DNA of 64,000 nucleotides from Chelydra serpentina (lineage: Eukaryota > Chordata > Testudines > Chelydridae): contig JBAIAC010000014.1 in assembly GCA_037349315.1 (NCBI GenBank), positions 22,607,001 through 22,671,000 on the forward strand. Reading direction: 5' to 3'. Under the pieces are notes generated by a model. It made no database searches. It was given only the letters and a program-made list of their open reading frames with translations, and was not told where the DNA came from. The first letter of the stretch is position 1, and each line of letters starts with the position of its first letter. Positions 1 through 12,286 of the stretch are shown piece by piece. The position numbers were made by a program, and so were the translations under genes.

Positions 1-10
1 TTGTCCCCTG

Positions 11-497
11 CAGGGCCATCTCTAGAGGGGTGCGGGGCCTGGGACATAGGCACCCAGTTTCTATCTGCTGTGGGGTACTCCCCCTGGCTCTGCCCAGGCC
101 CCGCTCCCACTCCATCCACTTCCCCCAAGACCCCGCCCCACCGCACCTCTTCCCACCCCTGCCCCGCCCCGCCTCTTCCCTGCCCAGTTCCGTCCCCTCC
201 CCTGAGCATGCTGTGCCCTTGCTCCTCTGCCCTCCCCCCACCAGCGCCCAGTCCAGATGGCACAAAACAGCTGATCGGCAGTAGGCACTGTGAGGGAGCG
301 GGAGGCACTGATTGGCATGGCCTGCCAGTGGGCAGGAGGCGCTGGGGGCAGGGAGACATTGGTAGGGAGACTCCTCACCCCTCGCCTGCCGACTCCTCCC
401 TCACCTCCCCACCCACCTCTTCAGGAAGCACGGGGCCCTCCAAAGCGTGGGGCCCGGGGCAGTTGCCCCAATTTGCCATACCCTAAGGATGGCCCTG
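11..497. mobile_element. hAT-type MITE
   Basis: The ends are inverted copies of each other: CAGGGCCATC on the left and GATGGCCCTG on the right. They are flanked by near-identical 8-bp sequences (GTCCCCTG at 3-10 and GTCCCCCG at 498-505), which fits the 8-bp target duplication of hAT transposons. The interior is GC-rich and pyrimidine-rich with no transposase, so this is a non-autonomous element. Apparent long reading frames here are by-products of base composition. Confidence 0.72.
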
Positions 498-1060
498 GTC
501 CCCCGTTTCCTTGCCCAGTCAGTCCCAGTCCCGACCACGCCCAGCTCCTCATCTGATTTGATCTCTCCTCTTCCCCCTCCCACTAGCTCCCTGTCCCAGT
601 CTCCTTCCCTGGGGTCCTCATCCAATCTCAGTCTCCACTGATGTTCCCTCCCTGGCTGTTTGTCTTATCCTCTCTACCCAGCCAGTCCCTGTTCCTCACT
701 CCCCACAATTCCTCATCTCATCTCAGTGTTCCCCACTCCCCAGCCAACTGGCTTCCAGTGTTCTTCCTCTGTTTCCCTTACTAGCTTCCAATCACAGCCT
801 CTATTTCCCCACTAGCTCCCAGTCTCCTTGCCCAAGCATTTCCTTTGCCCCCAGTTCCCAGTCCCCCGTCTCCTTGCACAACCAGTCCCAGTCTCTCCCT
901 GTCACTGTTTCTCCCCCTCCACCTCCAGTCTCACCAGTCTTCTTCCTCTAATCTAGTCCTTCCCATCCCTCTTGGCCTGGATTTTCTCCTCCGTGCATTA
1001 GAATCAGATAGGTTCCTCCACCATGCTGTCTGGGTGCCAGCAGGGGGGTGATCGAGAGCT
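498..1060. repeat. Pyrimidine-rich imperfect tandem repeat
   Basis: The stretch is strongly C+T rich on the + strand and keeps repeating variants of CACTAGCTCCCAGTCTCC and CCCAGTCTCCTTG, for example near 582-612 and 806-832. It looks like a degenerate minisatellite. No gene is supported in it. Confidence 0.55.
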
Positions 1061-1443
1061 GAGGAGAGAGTGCCTACTGCTCTCAGTTGCAATGCACAAC
1101 CCCACCCCAGCCTTGAGCAACTAGGAGCAGCTGTTACAGGGAAAGTCTTTCTGAATTCCTGTAGTTCTGGGCTGGAGCATGCTTAATCGCTCTGTGGGAA
1201 TGGTGTATGTGCAGTCCGGTCAGCACTAGGAGCTGTGAGAGGCTGAGTACGCCCAGGGAGGATGGAATCTTTGGAGATTTTAGCTGTTTATCTTTAGCTA
1301 GTCTCTACCGAGCATTTGCAAACTGTAGTTTTTTTAAAGGTTTATAATTTGACCAAATTAAACTCTGTTTTTATGGGGATAACCAAATGTCCATTCCTGA
1401 CACAAAACCATCCTTTGCCAAATTTCAAGTCTCTGCTTTAAAG

Positions 1444-1813
1444 CAGTGATTCTCAACCTTTCAGGAAGCTGATTTGTCTTGCATACCCAAGTTTCACCTC
1501 ACTTATAAACTACTTACAAAATCAGACATAAAAATACAAAAGTGTTACAGCACATTATTACTGAAAAATTGCTTACTTTCTTATTTTTACCATATAATTA
1601 TAAAATAAATCACGACTCTCATTTTGAGAAACACTGATATAGTATATAAAGCAGTATAAACAAGTAATTGTCTGTATGAAATTTTAGTTTGTACTGACTT
1701 CTTTTCACATAGCCTGTTGTAAAACTAGGCACATATCTAGATGAGTTGATGTACCCCCTGGAAGACCTCTGTGTACTCCCAGGGGTACACGTATCCCTGG
1801 TTGAGAAACACTA
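1444..1813. mobile_element. hAT-type MITE (AT-rich)
   Basis: It starts CAGTGATTCTCAACC and ends GGTTGAGAAACACTA, which are imperfect inverted repeats. The flanking octamers CTTTAAAG (1436-1443) and CTCTAAAG (1814-1821) agree at 7 of 8 positions, as expected for an aged hAT target duplication. The interior is AT-rich and non-coding. Confidence 0.7.
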
Positions 1814-2157
1814 CTCTAAAGCATGGGGGCATCAGAGCATTTCAAACAAAAGGTAGCCATACTTTTTTAATGTGGGCAAAACAACTTTTTTCCCCCCTAA
1901 ATTGAAAATTAATTTGTTTTGAAGTATTTTTAAAGAAATTGTAGTTAGTAAAATGGGCTATTTATCAAAACAATTTATCTTTCTCTAGCCTCATTCTCCA
2001 AAACGACACAACCATTTTGGCTGAAATGGTACAGAAAAAAATCAGCTTCAAACTGACACTCGACATGGAAAATATTCTGAACATTTAAAGTTTGGCAAAG
2101 TTATAAACAACTGAAAATGGGTCTTATACTTGTAGTTAGGAAAATGAGCTTTTTATC
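1814..2157. other. Non-coding sequence, nothing recognised
   Basis: AT-rich sequence between a MITE and a CR1 copy, presumably within a CFAP96 intron because downstream CFAP96 exons follow on the + strand. I see no exon, RNA gene or clear repeat. Confidence 0.5.
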
Positions 2158-5100
2158 CCCGACTGGGAAAACCAGAAATGTGCTGCTTGCCAGGAGCTAA
2201 GATTCACAATGTGACGGAGAGACTGCCGAGACTCATCAAGCCCTCGGATCGCTACCCCTTCCTGCTTCTCCACGTGGGCACCAATGATACTGACAAGAAT
2301 GACCCTGAGCAGATACTGCAGACTGCGTGGCTCTGAGAAGAAGGATAAAGGAGATTGAGGCGCAAGTGGTGTTCTTGCCCATCCTCCCTGTGGAAGGAAA
2401 AAGCCCAGGTAGAGACTGTTGAATCGTGGAAGTCAATGAATGGCTACGCAGATGGTGTCGGAGAGAAGGCTTTGGATTCTTTGACCATGGGGTGGTGTTC
2501 CAAGAAGAAGGATTGCTAGGCAGAGATGGGCTCCACCTAACGAAGAGAGGGAAGAGCATCTTCACAAGCAGGCTGGCTAACCTAGTGAGGAGGGCTTTAA
2601 ACTAGGTTCACCGGGGGAAGGAGATCAAAGCCCTGAGGTAAGTAGGGAAGTGGAATACCAGGAGGAAGCATGAGCAGGAGAGCGTAAGAGGACAGGACTC
2701 CTGCCTCATACTGAGAAAGCAGGACAATCAGTGAGTTATCTTAAGTGCCTATACACAAATGCAAGAAGCCTGGGAAACAAGCAGGGAGAACTGGAAGTCC
2801 TGGCTCAATCAAGGAATTATGATGTGATTAGAATAACAGAGACTTGGTGGGATAACTCACATGATTGGAGTACTGTCATGGATGGATATAAACTGTTCAG
2901 GAAGGACAGGCAGGGCAGTAAAGGTAGGGGAGTTGCATTGTATGTAAGAGAGCAGTATGACTGCTCAGAGCTCCAGTATGAAACTGCAGAAAAACCCGAG
3001 TGTCTCTAGATTAGGTTTAGAAGTGTAAGCAACAAGGGTGATGTCATGGTGGGAGTTTGCTATAGACCACGAGACCAGGGGGATGAAGTGGACGAGGCTT
3101 TCTTCAGGCAACTAACAGAAGTTACTAAATCATAGGTCCTGGTTCCCATGGGGGACTTCAGTCACCCCAATATCTGCTGGGAGAGCAATACAGCAGTGCA
3201 CAGACAATCCAGGAAGTTTTTGGAAAGTGTAGGGAACAATTACCTGGTGCAAGTGCTGGAGGAACCAACTAGGGGCAGAGCTCTTCTTGATCTGCTGCTC
3301 ACAAACAGGGAAGAATTAGTAGGGGAAGCAAAAGTGGAAGGGAACCTGAGAGGCAGTGACCATGAGATGGTCGAGTTCAGGATCCTGATAAAAGGAAGAA
3401 AGGAGAGCAGCAGAATACGGACCCTGAACTTCAGAAAAACAGACCTTGACTCCCTCAGGGAACTGATAGATAGGCAGGATCCCCTGGGAGAATAACATGA
3501 AGAGGAAAGGAGTCCAGGAGAGCTGGCTGTATTTTAAAGAATCCTTATTGAGGTTGCAGGAACAAACCATCCCAATGTGTAGAAAGACTAGTAAATATGG
3601 CATGCGACCAGCTTGGCTTAATATTGAAATCCTTGCTGACCTTAAACACACAAAAGAAGCTTACAAGAAGTGGAAGCTTGGACAAATGACCAGGGAGGAG
3701 TATAATAATATTGCCCAGACATGCAGGAGTGAAATCACGAAGGCCAAATCACAATTGGAGTTGCAGCTAGCTAGGGATGTTAAGAGTAACAAGAAGGGTT
3801 TCAACAGGTATGTTAGCAACAAGAAGAAGGTCAGGGAAAGTGTGGACCCCTTACTGAATGGGGGAGGCAACCTAGTGACAGGATATGGAAAAAGCTAATG
3901 TGCTCAATGCTTTTTTAGCCTCTATCTTCATGAACAAGGTCAGCTCCCAGACTACTGCAGTGGGCAGCACAGTATGAGGTGGAGGTGACCAACCCTCTGT
4001 GGAGAAAGAAATGGTTCAGGACTATTTAGAAATTCTGGACGAGCACGAGTCCATGGGGCCAGATGCACTGCATCCAAGGGTGCTAAAGGAGTTAGCAGAT
4101 GTGATTGCAGAGCCATTGGCCATTATCTTTGAAAACTCATGGCGATCGAGGGAGTTCCTGGATAACTGGAAAAAGGTTAATGTAGTGCCCATTTTTAAAA
4201 AAGAGAAGAAGGAGGATCTGGGGAACTACAGGTCAGTCAGCCTCACCTCAGTCCCTGGCAAAATCATGGAGCAGGTCCTCAAGGAATCAATTCTGAAGCA
4301 CTTCGAGGAGAGGAAAGTGATCAGGAACAGTCAGCATGGATTCACCATGGGCAAGTCATGCCCGACTAACCTAATTGAGATAACTGGCTCTGTGGATGAG
4401 GGGAAAGCAGTGGATGTGTTACTCCTTGACTTTAGCAAAGCTTTTGATACGGTCTCCCACAGTATTCTTGCCAGCAAGTTAAAGAAGTATGGGCTGGATG
4501 AATGGACTATAAGGTGGATAGAAAGCTGGCTAGATCATTGGGCTCAACGGGTAGTGATCAATGGCTCCATGTCTAGTTGGCAGCCGGTATCAAGTGGAGT
4601 GCCCCAAGGGTCAGTCCTGGGGCCGGTTTTGTTCAATATCTTCATTAATGATCTGGAGGATGGCGTGGATTGCACTCTCAACAAGTCTGCAGATGACACT
4701 AAACTGGGAGGAGTGGTAGATACGCTGGGAGGGTAGGGATAAGATACAGAGGGATCTAGACAAATTAGAGGATTGGGCCAAAAGAAAACTGATGAGGTTC
4801 AACAAGGACAAGTGCAGAGTCCTGCACTTAGGACAGAAGAATCCCATGCACTGCTACGGACTAGGGACCGAGTGGCTAGGCAGCAAGTTCTGCAGAAAAG
4901 GACCTAGTGGTTACAGTGGACGAGAAGCTAGATATGAGTCAACAGTGTGCCCTTGTTGCCAAGAAGGCATTTTGGGCTGTATAAGTAGGAGCACTGCCAG
5001 CAGATCGAGGGATGTGATCATTCCCCTCTATTTGGCATTAGTGAGGCCTCATCTGGAGTACTGTGTCCCGTTTTGGGCCCCACACTACAAGAAGGATGTG

Positions 5101-5580
5101 GACAAATTGGAGAGAGTCCAGTGGAGGGCAACAAAAATGATTAGGGGGCTGGAGCACATGACTTACGAGGAGAGGCTGAGGGAACTGGGATTATTTAGTC
5201 TGCAGAAGAGAAGAATGAAGGGGGATTTGATAGCTGCTTTCAACTACCTAAAAGGGGGTTCCAAAGAGGATGGATCTAGACTGTTCTCAGTGGTAGCAGA
5301 TAACAGAACAAGAAGTAATGGTCTCAAGTTGCAGTGGGGGAAGTTTAGGTTGGATATTAGGAAAAACCTTTTCACTAGGAGGGTGGTGAAGCACTGGAAT
5401 GGGTTACCTAGGGAGGTGGTGGAATCTCCTTCCTTAGAGGTTTTTAAGGCCCGGCTTGACCAAGCCCTGGCTGGGATGGTTTAGTCGGGGATTGGTCCTG
5501 CTTTGAGCAGGGGGTTGGACTGGATGACCTCCTGAAGTCCCTTCCAACCCTGATGATTTTCTATTCTATGATTCTATGAT
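2158..5580 (+). mobile_element. CR1 LINE, 5'-truncated, decayed
   Basis: Begins inside ORF1 (the esterase-like half is recognisable at about 2176-2600), continues through ORF2, and ends with the CR1 3' hallmark repeat of ATTCTATG. It aligns by eye along its length with the more complete copy at 15331-19680 on the opposite strand. The 5' end is truncated, as is usual for target-primed reverse transcription. It lies in the sense orientation to CFAP96. Confidence 0.9.
2731..5484 (+). pseudogene. CR1 ORF2 pseudogene (endonuclease-reverse transcriptase)
   Basis: The protein would carry an N-terminal apurinic-type endonuclease and a central reverse transcriptase. Visible pieces are the endonuclease start [11 protein letters not shown] near 2758, the endonuclease end GSDHEMVEF near 3354, and the reverse transcriptase stretch [13 protein letters not shown] near 4432. 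The active-site box reads SADDTKLGG instead of FADDTKLGG. There is an in-frame stop at about 3007 and several frame changes (about 3140, 3495, 3896, 4736, and around 4890), so no functional product is possible. The C-terminal part (4792-5484) also has frame damage. Confidence 0.88.
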
Positions 5581-6364
5581 CACTTTTTTGAAGTTCTTCC
5601 AACTTTTGTTTTCTATAATAGAAAAATTCCAAATTTGTTTGCCGTTGCCTTTGATGATGAGCAATGCCTTTCACTAGTTTGGAAGGCACTGATGGAAGTT
5701 TTTATATATTAAGATTTGTTTTTATATGTTTGCATGGCTGATGTGGGCTGTTATATGTGTGAGAGCCTGCATGCTCTTTGATAAAATGCATTTTGGGGAC
5801 ATATATAGTTGAAGCTAATCCCTTGCAGAGATCCTAAGCCCCATATCAGGAAATTCCTCTGAATACCCTGGCTACCTGGGCCTGAGAGAACCTCTTCATT
5901 CTTAAAAAGTGTTGGCAAAACATACAGTAGGAAATTCAATACAAAAAATGTTGGTAAAATATAGTTAAGGTTGTAAATAAATAAAAATACCCTTAATATA
6001 AGGTTGACATAAAAACAATAACAGTGAAAAGTAGGAACATGTTAAGAGAAAATTTAAAGCAAACACAACAAAAGCCAAACATTGACGAGTGTGGACATGC
6101 ACAACCAAGGTGCCCCAAAACGTTAACTCTGTCCCCATCTACTCTAACTGTGTGCCTCTACCACACTGTGCATAGGATCATTGTTGTACATGCAGAATGA
6201 ACAAAACCTCAAGTTTTATATGTTTACTCCAAAAACGTTAGTTGCTTGTTTTTCAATTAATATCATTCAGAATTTTGAAGCTGTATAGCATTGAATGGGT
6301 AATAATTATTAATGTATTATTATTAACAATAATTATTGTATTATGTGTTTATTTTATATTTCAG
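5581..6364. other. CFAP96 intron sequence, nothing recognised
   Basis: AT-rich sequence leading into the splice acceptor of a CFAP96 exon (TATTTCAG ending at 6364). No earlier CFAP96 exon was found in 1-6364, so the first coding exons appear to lie outside the window. Confidence 0.6.
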
Positions 6365-6502
6365 ATGCGGAGTGGGTACTTATTATGGAACTATAGGTGG
6401 TCCATATCCATTCTTCAGTGCACAACTAAGAGGAAAAACAGCATATGCTCCTCCTGGAAAGAACCTTTACACAAGTCCTGCAAAGAAAGGAACTGGATAT
6501 GG
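6365..6502 (+). CDS. CFAP96: CFAP96 (C4orf47 homologue), internal exon
   Basis: CFAP96 (cilia and flagella associated protein 96) is a ciliary or flagellar microtubule-associated protein, expressed where motile cilia or sperm tails form. This exon starts after TTTCAG with one base completing a codon, then reads CGVGTYYGTIGGPYPFFSAQ and later PGKNLYTSPAKKGTGYG, a block I recognise from the human protein (about residues 109-154). It ends in GG before the donor GTAAAA, in phase with the next exon. The four later exons also join without a frame break. Nothing suggests a pseudogene. The upstream coding part, roughly the first third, is missing from the window. Confidence 0.88.
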
Positions 6503-6586
6503 GTAAAACATTCAGTATAATTTCCTGAATAGTATTTCATCACATGCTGAACTTTGAGGTCACCATTACTAATTTTCTTTACACAG

Positions 6587-6662
6587 ATATCCAAATCTTA
6601 CCATAGGTAAACAGTATCCACACTCAAGTGAGGTATATGAAATCGGAAAAATGAATGCAAAG
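6587..6662 (+). CDS. CFAP96: CFAP96, internal exon
   Basis: A 76-base exon between ACACAG and GTAAAA. After one base completing the glycine codon from the previous exon it reads YPNLTIGKQYPHSSEVYEIG, which matches the TIGKQ...HSS region of human CFAP96. It ends in phase 0 (last residues MNAK). The intron before it is only 84 bases, while the next is more than 8 kb because it has collected transposons. Confidence 0.88.
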
Positions 6663-6871
6663 GTAAAATTCAGTAACTTTATTTAATCACTATTTGCAAA
6701 CAGTTTACCTTTCCTGTAGTTTTTCTTTTAGCCTAAAACAACCAGTATTTATTTATTTACCAACTGGACTGCAGATAAATTGCCTTTTTTGTTAAATATA
6801 TTATTCCTTTCTCTCTTAGTCACCCCAGCACAGACCGAAAGTATTGAATTCAGAGAGAGAGAGAGACCCAA

Positions 6872-6980
6872 ATTAATTATTATTATTTATGTATTTATTT
6901 TTATTTGTATTGTGGTAGCTCCTAGGAACCCCAGTCATGGTCTGGGACTCTATTTTATTAGGGGCTGTACAACCATAGAG
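6872..6980 (+). repeat. Dispersed repeat, copy 1
   Basis: The stretch with TTGTGGTAGCTCCTAGGAAC followed by CCCAGTCATGG and GGGGCTGTACAACCATAG is a common amniote interspersed repeat in my experience. A related, more decayed copy lies at about 27780-27885 (TTGTGCCCAGCAGTGCC ... GTGCTGTACAAAC). I cannot name the family with certainty. Confidence 0.45.
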
Positions 6981-7924
6981 CATATCATCTGTATTTCATG
7001 ATATAACTTAGTAAATATGAGAAGGCTGCTATATTTATATTTATATGTATCAATCTCACTAATATTGTATATTTTCATCATATATGGGGAACAATGATAG
7101 CTGAAAGAGGGCTTTTTGCCATAGGAATAAGTATTTTTGAGTTTTTTATTTTTACCACAAACTAATATCTGTTTGGAGTTAAATTGAGATTTTGAGGGGG
7201 GAAATACAGTAAAAGCTGTTTTATCCAGCATATTGGGGGAATGGGGGTGTCGGTAAGTGAAAAATGCTGGTTAACTAAGAGGGAGGAAGTTTGGGTATGG
7301 GAGGAGGCTCAGGGCAGCAGGTTGGGGCACGGCATGGGTTTCGGGGTGCCAGATCCAGGGGGTGCTCACCTCAGGCGGCTCCCTGTTCTGGTCACTCCGA
7401 GGCAAAGGTGCGGTAGGAGGCTCTGCGTGCTGCCTCCGCCTGCAGGCACCGTCCCCCAGGGCTGGCGTTACCATGAGGCGAACTGAGGTGGCCGCCTCAG
7501 GTGCCAGACTGTGGGGGGGCGCCACTAGGACCCAGAGTGTAGAAAATTGTGTCTGCTGCTGGTGCATATGTATTCTCTCTGCTCCAGATGCACAGAGATG
7601 GTGGAGTGCTATGATGGAGGAAGGTGGGCACAAGAGACATAACAGGTAGGCAGGAGAAAAGTTGAGAGGGAATAACAGAAAGCAGCAGGAGCTGCAGGGA
7701 GAGAGAGGAGGAGAAGCCTCTTATGTACCTCTCTTGAACTCCCAGGAGCCTAGACTGATTAACACCAGCTTCTCAGGGAGCTTCCTGTTTCCTGCTGCTT
7801 CCCTAAACCCACTTGAGGAGAACAGGCAGTCAGCTGAAGTAGTAGGAGCCAGTTAAGCCCTTAAGACGCTGATATCTTCCCTCACTCAGGCCCTGCTACC
7901 AGCCTGCTTATTTGTCCCCTTCAA

Positions 7925-10900
7925 TTGAGTGTTGAGAGCCACTGTAGCTGGCACAGAGCAGCAGTCATGAGTGAAAGAAGAAAATGCCCCTCTGGAGCAG
8001 CATTCAGAAAAAGAAAGAAAGCAAAGGAAGCTTTTCTATCTAAGCAGGAAGGAGCTCTCCTGAGATACATAGATACAAATGTTCACGGTGAGCCTTCTGG
8101 CCCCAGTGAGGATGTGAGTAGTGAGGAGATGCCTGATCTTCCAGTTAGTCTGAGTGCAGGTGACCTAGCAGCTACTGCAGCATTAATATCTCCATCTCAA
8201 ATGGATGTAACCATGCTCATTCCTGAAGAAAAGTGGAGATCAGAGAAGAGTGTGGTGGAGGCGCAAGAAACAGCTGCTGCTGAGTTTAGTTCCTTAAGTC
8301 TAGATGATCCAGGATTGCGGACCCACCTGAGCAGTAGCCTGAGGGACTTCCTTGTACTGCATGAGCCACAGCAAGTGAAAAACTTCATGTTCCCCAAAGA
8401 CAATGAAAATAGAAGTTTCCATCCAACACATTACTGGCGTGAAATCCCCAATGGTGACCTAGTGGAGAGGCCATGGCTTATGTACTCAAAAACTCAGAAT
8501 GCTGCATACTGTTTTTGTTGCAAACTCTTCCAGTCTAATGTTCCAGCCACATTGGGTTCTACAGGAACAAAGGACTGGAAAAATCTGGCTGGAAAACTGG
8601 CATGCCATGAGAAGGCAGGAAATCACCAGAGAGCATTTCATAGGTGGAAAGAGCTTGAGATGAGACTAAGATTAAAGGACACCATAGATGATCAGCATCA
8701 AGAGAAGACTGCATCAGAGTCTCTTTACTGGCAAAATGTTCTGAAAAGGCTCATTGCCATTATGAGAATGCTTGCTACCCAAAACCTAGCACTGCGTGGC
8801 ACTTCAGATCAGCTGTATGTGCCAAACAATGGAAACGTCCTTAAAATTGTGGAGCTGATGGCTGAGTTTGATGCTGTACTCCAGGAGCATCTAAGAAGAG
8901 TCACCACCGAAGAAATGTACACACACCACTACCTTGGAAAAACAATTCAAAATTAGATCATACAGTTACTGACAACAAAAGTCAAACAGAAGATTGTGGC
9001 AGATCTGAAGTCAGCATTATACTGTTATTCTGGACTGCACACCTGACACCAGCCATACAGAACAAATGACTTTAATGGTGCATTTTGTAACAACAACAGA
9101 ACCTAGTGAAAATGTCCCTGCAATGGTGACTATCAGAGAGCATTTTCTAGAATTTATTGACATTGATGATACTACAGGAGCTGGTATGACAAATGTGCTT
9201 CTTAAAAAGCTAGAAGATACGGGAATTGCAATAGCTGACATGAGAGGTCAAGGCTATGATAATGGTGCCAACATGAGAGGAAAGAACAGAGGAGTGCAGA
9301 CACGGATCTGAGAGTTAAACCCTTGAGCTTTTTTTGTCCCATGCAGTTCTCATTCATTGAACTTGGTGGCCAGTGATGCAGCATCAACTTCTAGTGAGGC
9401 TGCTGAATTTTTTAATGTAATTCAAAGCATCTATGTATTTTTCTTTGCATCAACTCATCAATGGCAAATTTTAAAGCAGCATCTGGGAACATCCTCTCGG
9501 ACACTGAAACCACTGAGTGCCACACGATGGGAAAGTCAAGTGGAGATGATAAAGCCTATCAAACACCAAATTGGGAAGATAGATGATGCCACAGACTCAT
9601 AGACTTTAAGGTCAGAAGGGACCATTATGATCATCTAGTCTGACCTCCTGCACAATGCAGGCCACAGAATCTCACCCACCCACTCCTGGAATAATCCTCT
9701 CACCTATGTCTCAGCTATTGAAGTCCTCAAATCATGGTTTAAAGACGTCAAGATGCAGAGAATCCTCCAGTAAGTGACCCGTGCCCCATGCTGCAGAGGA
9801 AGGCGAAAAACCTCCAGGGCCTCTGCCGATCTATGCTGGAGGAAAATTCCTTCCCGACCCCAAATATGGCGATCAGCTGAACCCTGAGCATATGGGCAAG
9901 ACTCAACAGCCAGACAACCAGGAAAAAGTTCTCTGTAGTAACTTCTAACATCCCATCATTGATCATTGGTCCTATTTACCACTGATGGCAATTAATTGAC
10001 CTTTGACTAAGATCATGTTATCCCATCAAACCATCCCCTGCATAAACTTATCTAGTTTAATCTTGATGCCAGATAGGTCTTTTGCCCCCACTGCTTCCCT
10101 TGGAAGGCTGTTCCTGAACTTCACTCCTCTGATGGTTAGAAACCTTCGTCTAATTTCAAGTCTAAACTTCCTGATGGCCAGTTTATATCCATTTGTTCTT
10201 GTGTCCACATTGGTACTGAGCTTAAATAATTCCTCTCCCTCCCTGGTATTTATCCCTCTGATATATTTAAAGAGAGCAATCATATCTCCCCTCAGCCTTC
10301 TTTTGGTTAAGGTAAACAAACCAAGCTCCTTGAGTCTCCTTTCATACGACAGGTTTTCCATTCCTTGGATCATCCTAGTGGCCCTTATGCCATTATGGAG
10401 GATAATGCTATGACAGGAACTGTTTGTGGGAGAACAGTGGCAGAGGGAAATGGAATCACCAGAAACATACATAACTTCAAATTTCTGTGTGGCGTAGTGT
10501 TGTGGCATGACGTACTGTTTGAAATAAAAGTTGTAAGCAAGAGACTCCAAGGTGTTGACCTTGATATATCTGGAGCAATGGAACAACTGGATAAAGCAAA
10601 GTCATACCACAGTCTTACTGGTCAGATGAGGGATTTCAAAATGTTCTGAAGCGTGCACAGACGTTGGCAGAGGAACTTCACACTGAAGCTGTTTTCCCTC
10701 CCATTCAAGAATACAAGAGTCACCAAAGAAGTCGTCATTTTGATTACGAGGCACGGGATAATCCCATAAGAGACCCCAAACAACAATTCAAAGTTGAATT
10801 CTTTAACCAGGTGCTAGATTGTGTAATGCAGTCAGCTGAAGAATGTTGCATGCAGCTCAAGGAACACAGCAGTATATTTGGGATGTTGTATGATGTTCCA

Positions 10901-11357
10901 AAACTCCTCACTATACCTGAAGAAGACCTACACCAGCAATGCAGGGCACTACAGACAGTGTTGACACATGATGATGTACGCGATATTGATGCGAGTGATT
11001 TAGGTGATGAACTGAAAGCCCTTTCAAGATACATTTCAGCAGGATCAACTCAAGATACATTTCAGCAGGATCAATATATTGTTCTGGAATATATGTGGAC
11101 AAATAAGATGACCGCCCTCTTTCCAAATGCTTTTGTTGCTCTGCACATACTTCTAACACTTCCTGTAACAGTTGCCAGTGGAGAACGCAGCTTCTCCAAG
11201 GTGAAGTTAATAAAAACATCTATGCTTCACAATGACACAGGAGAGGCTGGTCGGCCTTGCAACCATCTCAGTAGAGCATGAGCTGGCCCAGACTGTGGAC
11301 CTTCAGGAAGCAGTTCAAATCTTTGCAACCAAGGCGGCACGGAAAGCACCACTTTGA
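7925..11357 (+). pseudogene. hAT transposase pseudogene (ZMYM-like type)
   Basis: Four reading-frame blocks make up one transposase. 7925-8956 carries a basic N-terminus (RKRKKAKEAF) and a TTF-type zinc-finger region with AAYCFCCKLFQSN. 9066-9311 reads TTEPSENVPAMVTI and GQGYDNGANMRGK, part of the catalytic core. 9357-9602 has LSATRWESQVE. 10664-11281 carries the C-terminal dimerisation segment LPVTVASGERSFSK. Breaks include a stop at 8954-8956, frameshifts near 9020 and 9311, a CR1 insertion at 9592-10386, and a further frameshift near 11240. The gene cannot make transposase. Similar proteins are often annotated as zinc finger MYM-type protein 1-like. Confidence 0.85.
9592..10386 (-). mobile_element. 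CR1 3' fragment nested in hAT copy 1
   Basis: The complementary strand encodes the end of a CR1 ORF2, including MIQGMENLSYERRLKELGLF and a C-terminus with LDKFMQGMV. It interrupts the hAT transposase exactly where copy 2 is continuous. The hexamer ATGCCA flanks both sides (9586-9591 and 10387-10392), fitting a target duplication. It belongs to a different, more diverged CR1 subfamily than the other copies in the window. Confidence 0.85.
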
Positions 11358-12009
11358 TTATTCAAACAGATAAAAATGCCAGTGTTTACTATGCAGACAA
11401 GAAAAGTTACATTTGCTGTTCAGGCATTTAAAAGTTAAGTGTTACTTACAATTTTTGAACAAGGCATTTAAGTTGTTAGTTCTCCTTTATTAGGGTAGGT
11501 AGCAGAGTAGTATCATGAGAGGAGTAGAACAGGAAGAAGGCAGAATTGAGATCTTTCAATGTTTTGGCCCAAGCGATGGGGTATGGGGGCATCATTTTAG
11601 CTCCCCACCTCAGGTGCCAAAATGTTGTGGGCCGGCCCTGCTGCCCCCGCAGATCCCTTGGCTGTGGTTCCAAGCCAATGGGAGCTGCAGAGCTAGTGCT
11701 CAAGGCAGGATGGGGGCAGTATGCAGAGCTGCCTGCCGCGCCTCTGCCTAGGAGCAGCCGGGACAGGTAGCCGCTTGCGAGGAGCCGCCTGAGGTGAGCA
11801 GCCCCCAGATCTGGCACTTTGCACCCCCAATCGCCTCCTGCTCCCAAACTCCCTCCCAGAGCCCGTGCTCCACACCCCCTCCCGTGCCCCAACCCACTGC
11901 CGGCCCTGCGCCAACCAAACTATAAATCAGAATTTCAGTGAAGATCAGAAATGCCAGGTTATAGAGCTTTCCGGTTGGTGAAGTGCCAGATAAAACAGCT
12001 TTTCCTTTA

Positions 12010-12286
12010 CTTATATTATAAGTTTCAGCATCAGGAATGGGGTTTTGTTTGCTAATAGTTCACATTTGGGTGAGAAAGGTTAATTTTTTATTAGTTTGAA
12101 TGACCCAAGTTGCAAATTTATTTGGTAGTTTGGGCCCAAGTTGCAAAGTTCAGATCCAGAACTGAACTCTGTGAAGTCTGAGGGTGTTTAGATTTAGGGT
12201 TTGTGTGGGGCTCATCTCTGATTAGAAGCATGTAACATAATACAAGCGTGACCACAAATAGGGGAGGAAGTATCCAGAATGACTAA
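12010..12286. other. CFAP96 intron, nothing recognised
   Basis: Ordinary AT-rich intron between two mobile elements. No exon or repeat is recognised. Confidence 0.45.

Larger units (their letters stand above)
7457..11640 (+). mobile_element. hAT DNA transposon, copy 1, with nested CR1
   Basis: It begins CAGGGCTGGCGTTACCATGA and ends GGGCCGGCCCTG, matching the termini of a second, better preserved copy at 51005-54334. The flanking octamers CCGTCCCC and CTGCCCCC agree at 6 of 8 positions. Between the termini lies a broken hAT transposase gene on the + strand, interrupted by a CR1 fragment at 9592-10386. It sits in the sense orientation within the CFAP96 intron between 6662 and 15001. Confidence 0.85.
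7207..12007. mobile_element. pogo/Tigger-like MITE split by nested insertions
   Basis: The left end CAGTAAAAGCTGTTTTATCC at 7207 is mirrored at the right end by GATAAAACAGC at about 11989-11999 followed by TTTTCCTT. TA dinucleotides sit outside both ends (7205-7206 and 12008-12009), as expected for the Tc1/mariner superfamily. The original element is only about 620 bp; the rest of the interval is a hAT element (7457-11640) that inserted into it. No pogo transposase is present. Confidence 0.65.

Noticed and set aside
7241..7649. Overlapping reading frames on both strands at the start of the nested transposon region
   Set aside because: They lie in GC-rich MITE and hAT terminal sequence, with no similarity or splice support.
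8197..8403. - strand frame inside the hAT transposase
   Set aside because: Shadow of the transposase coding strand.
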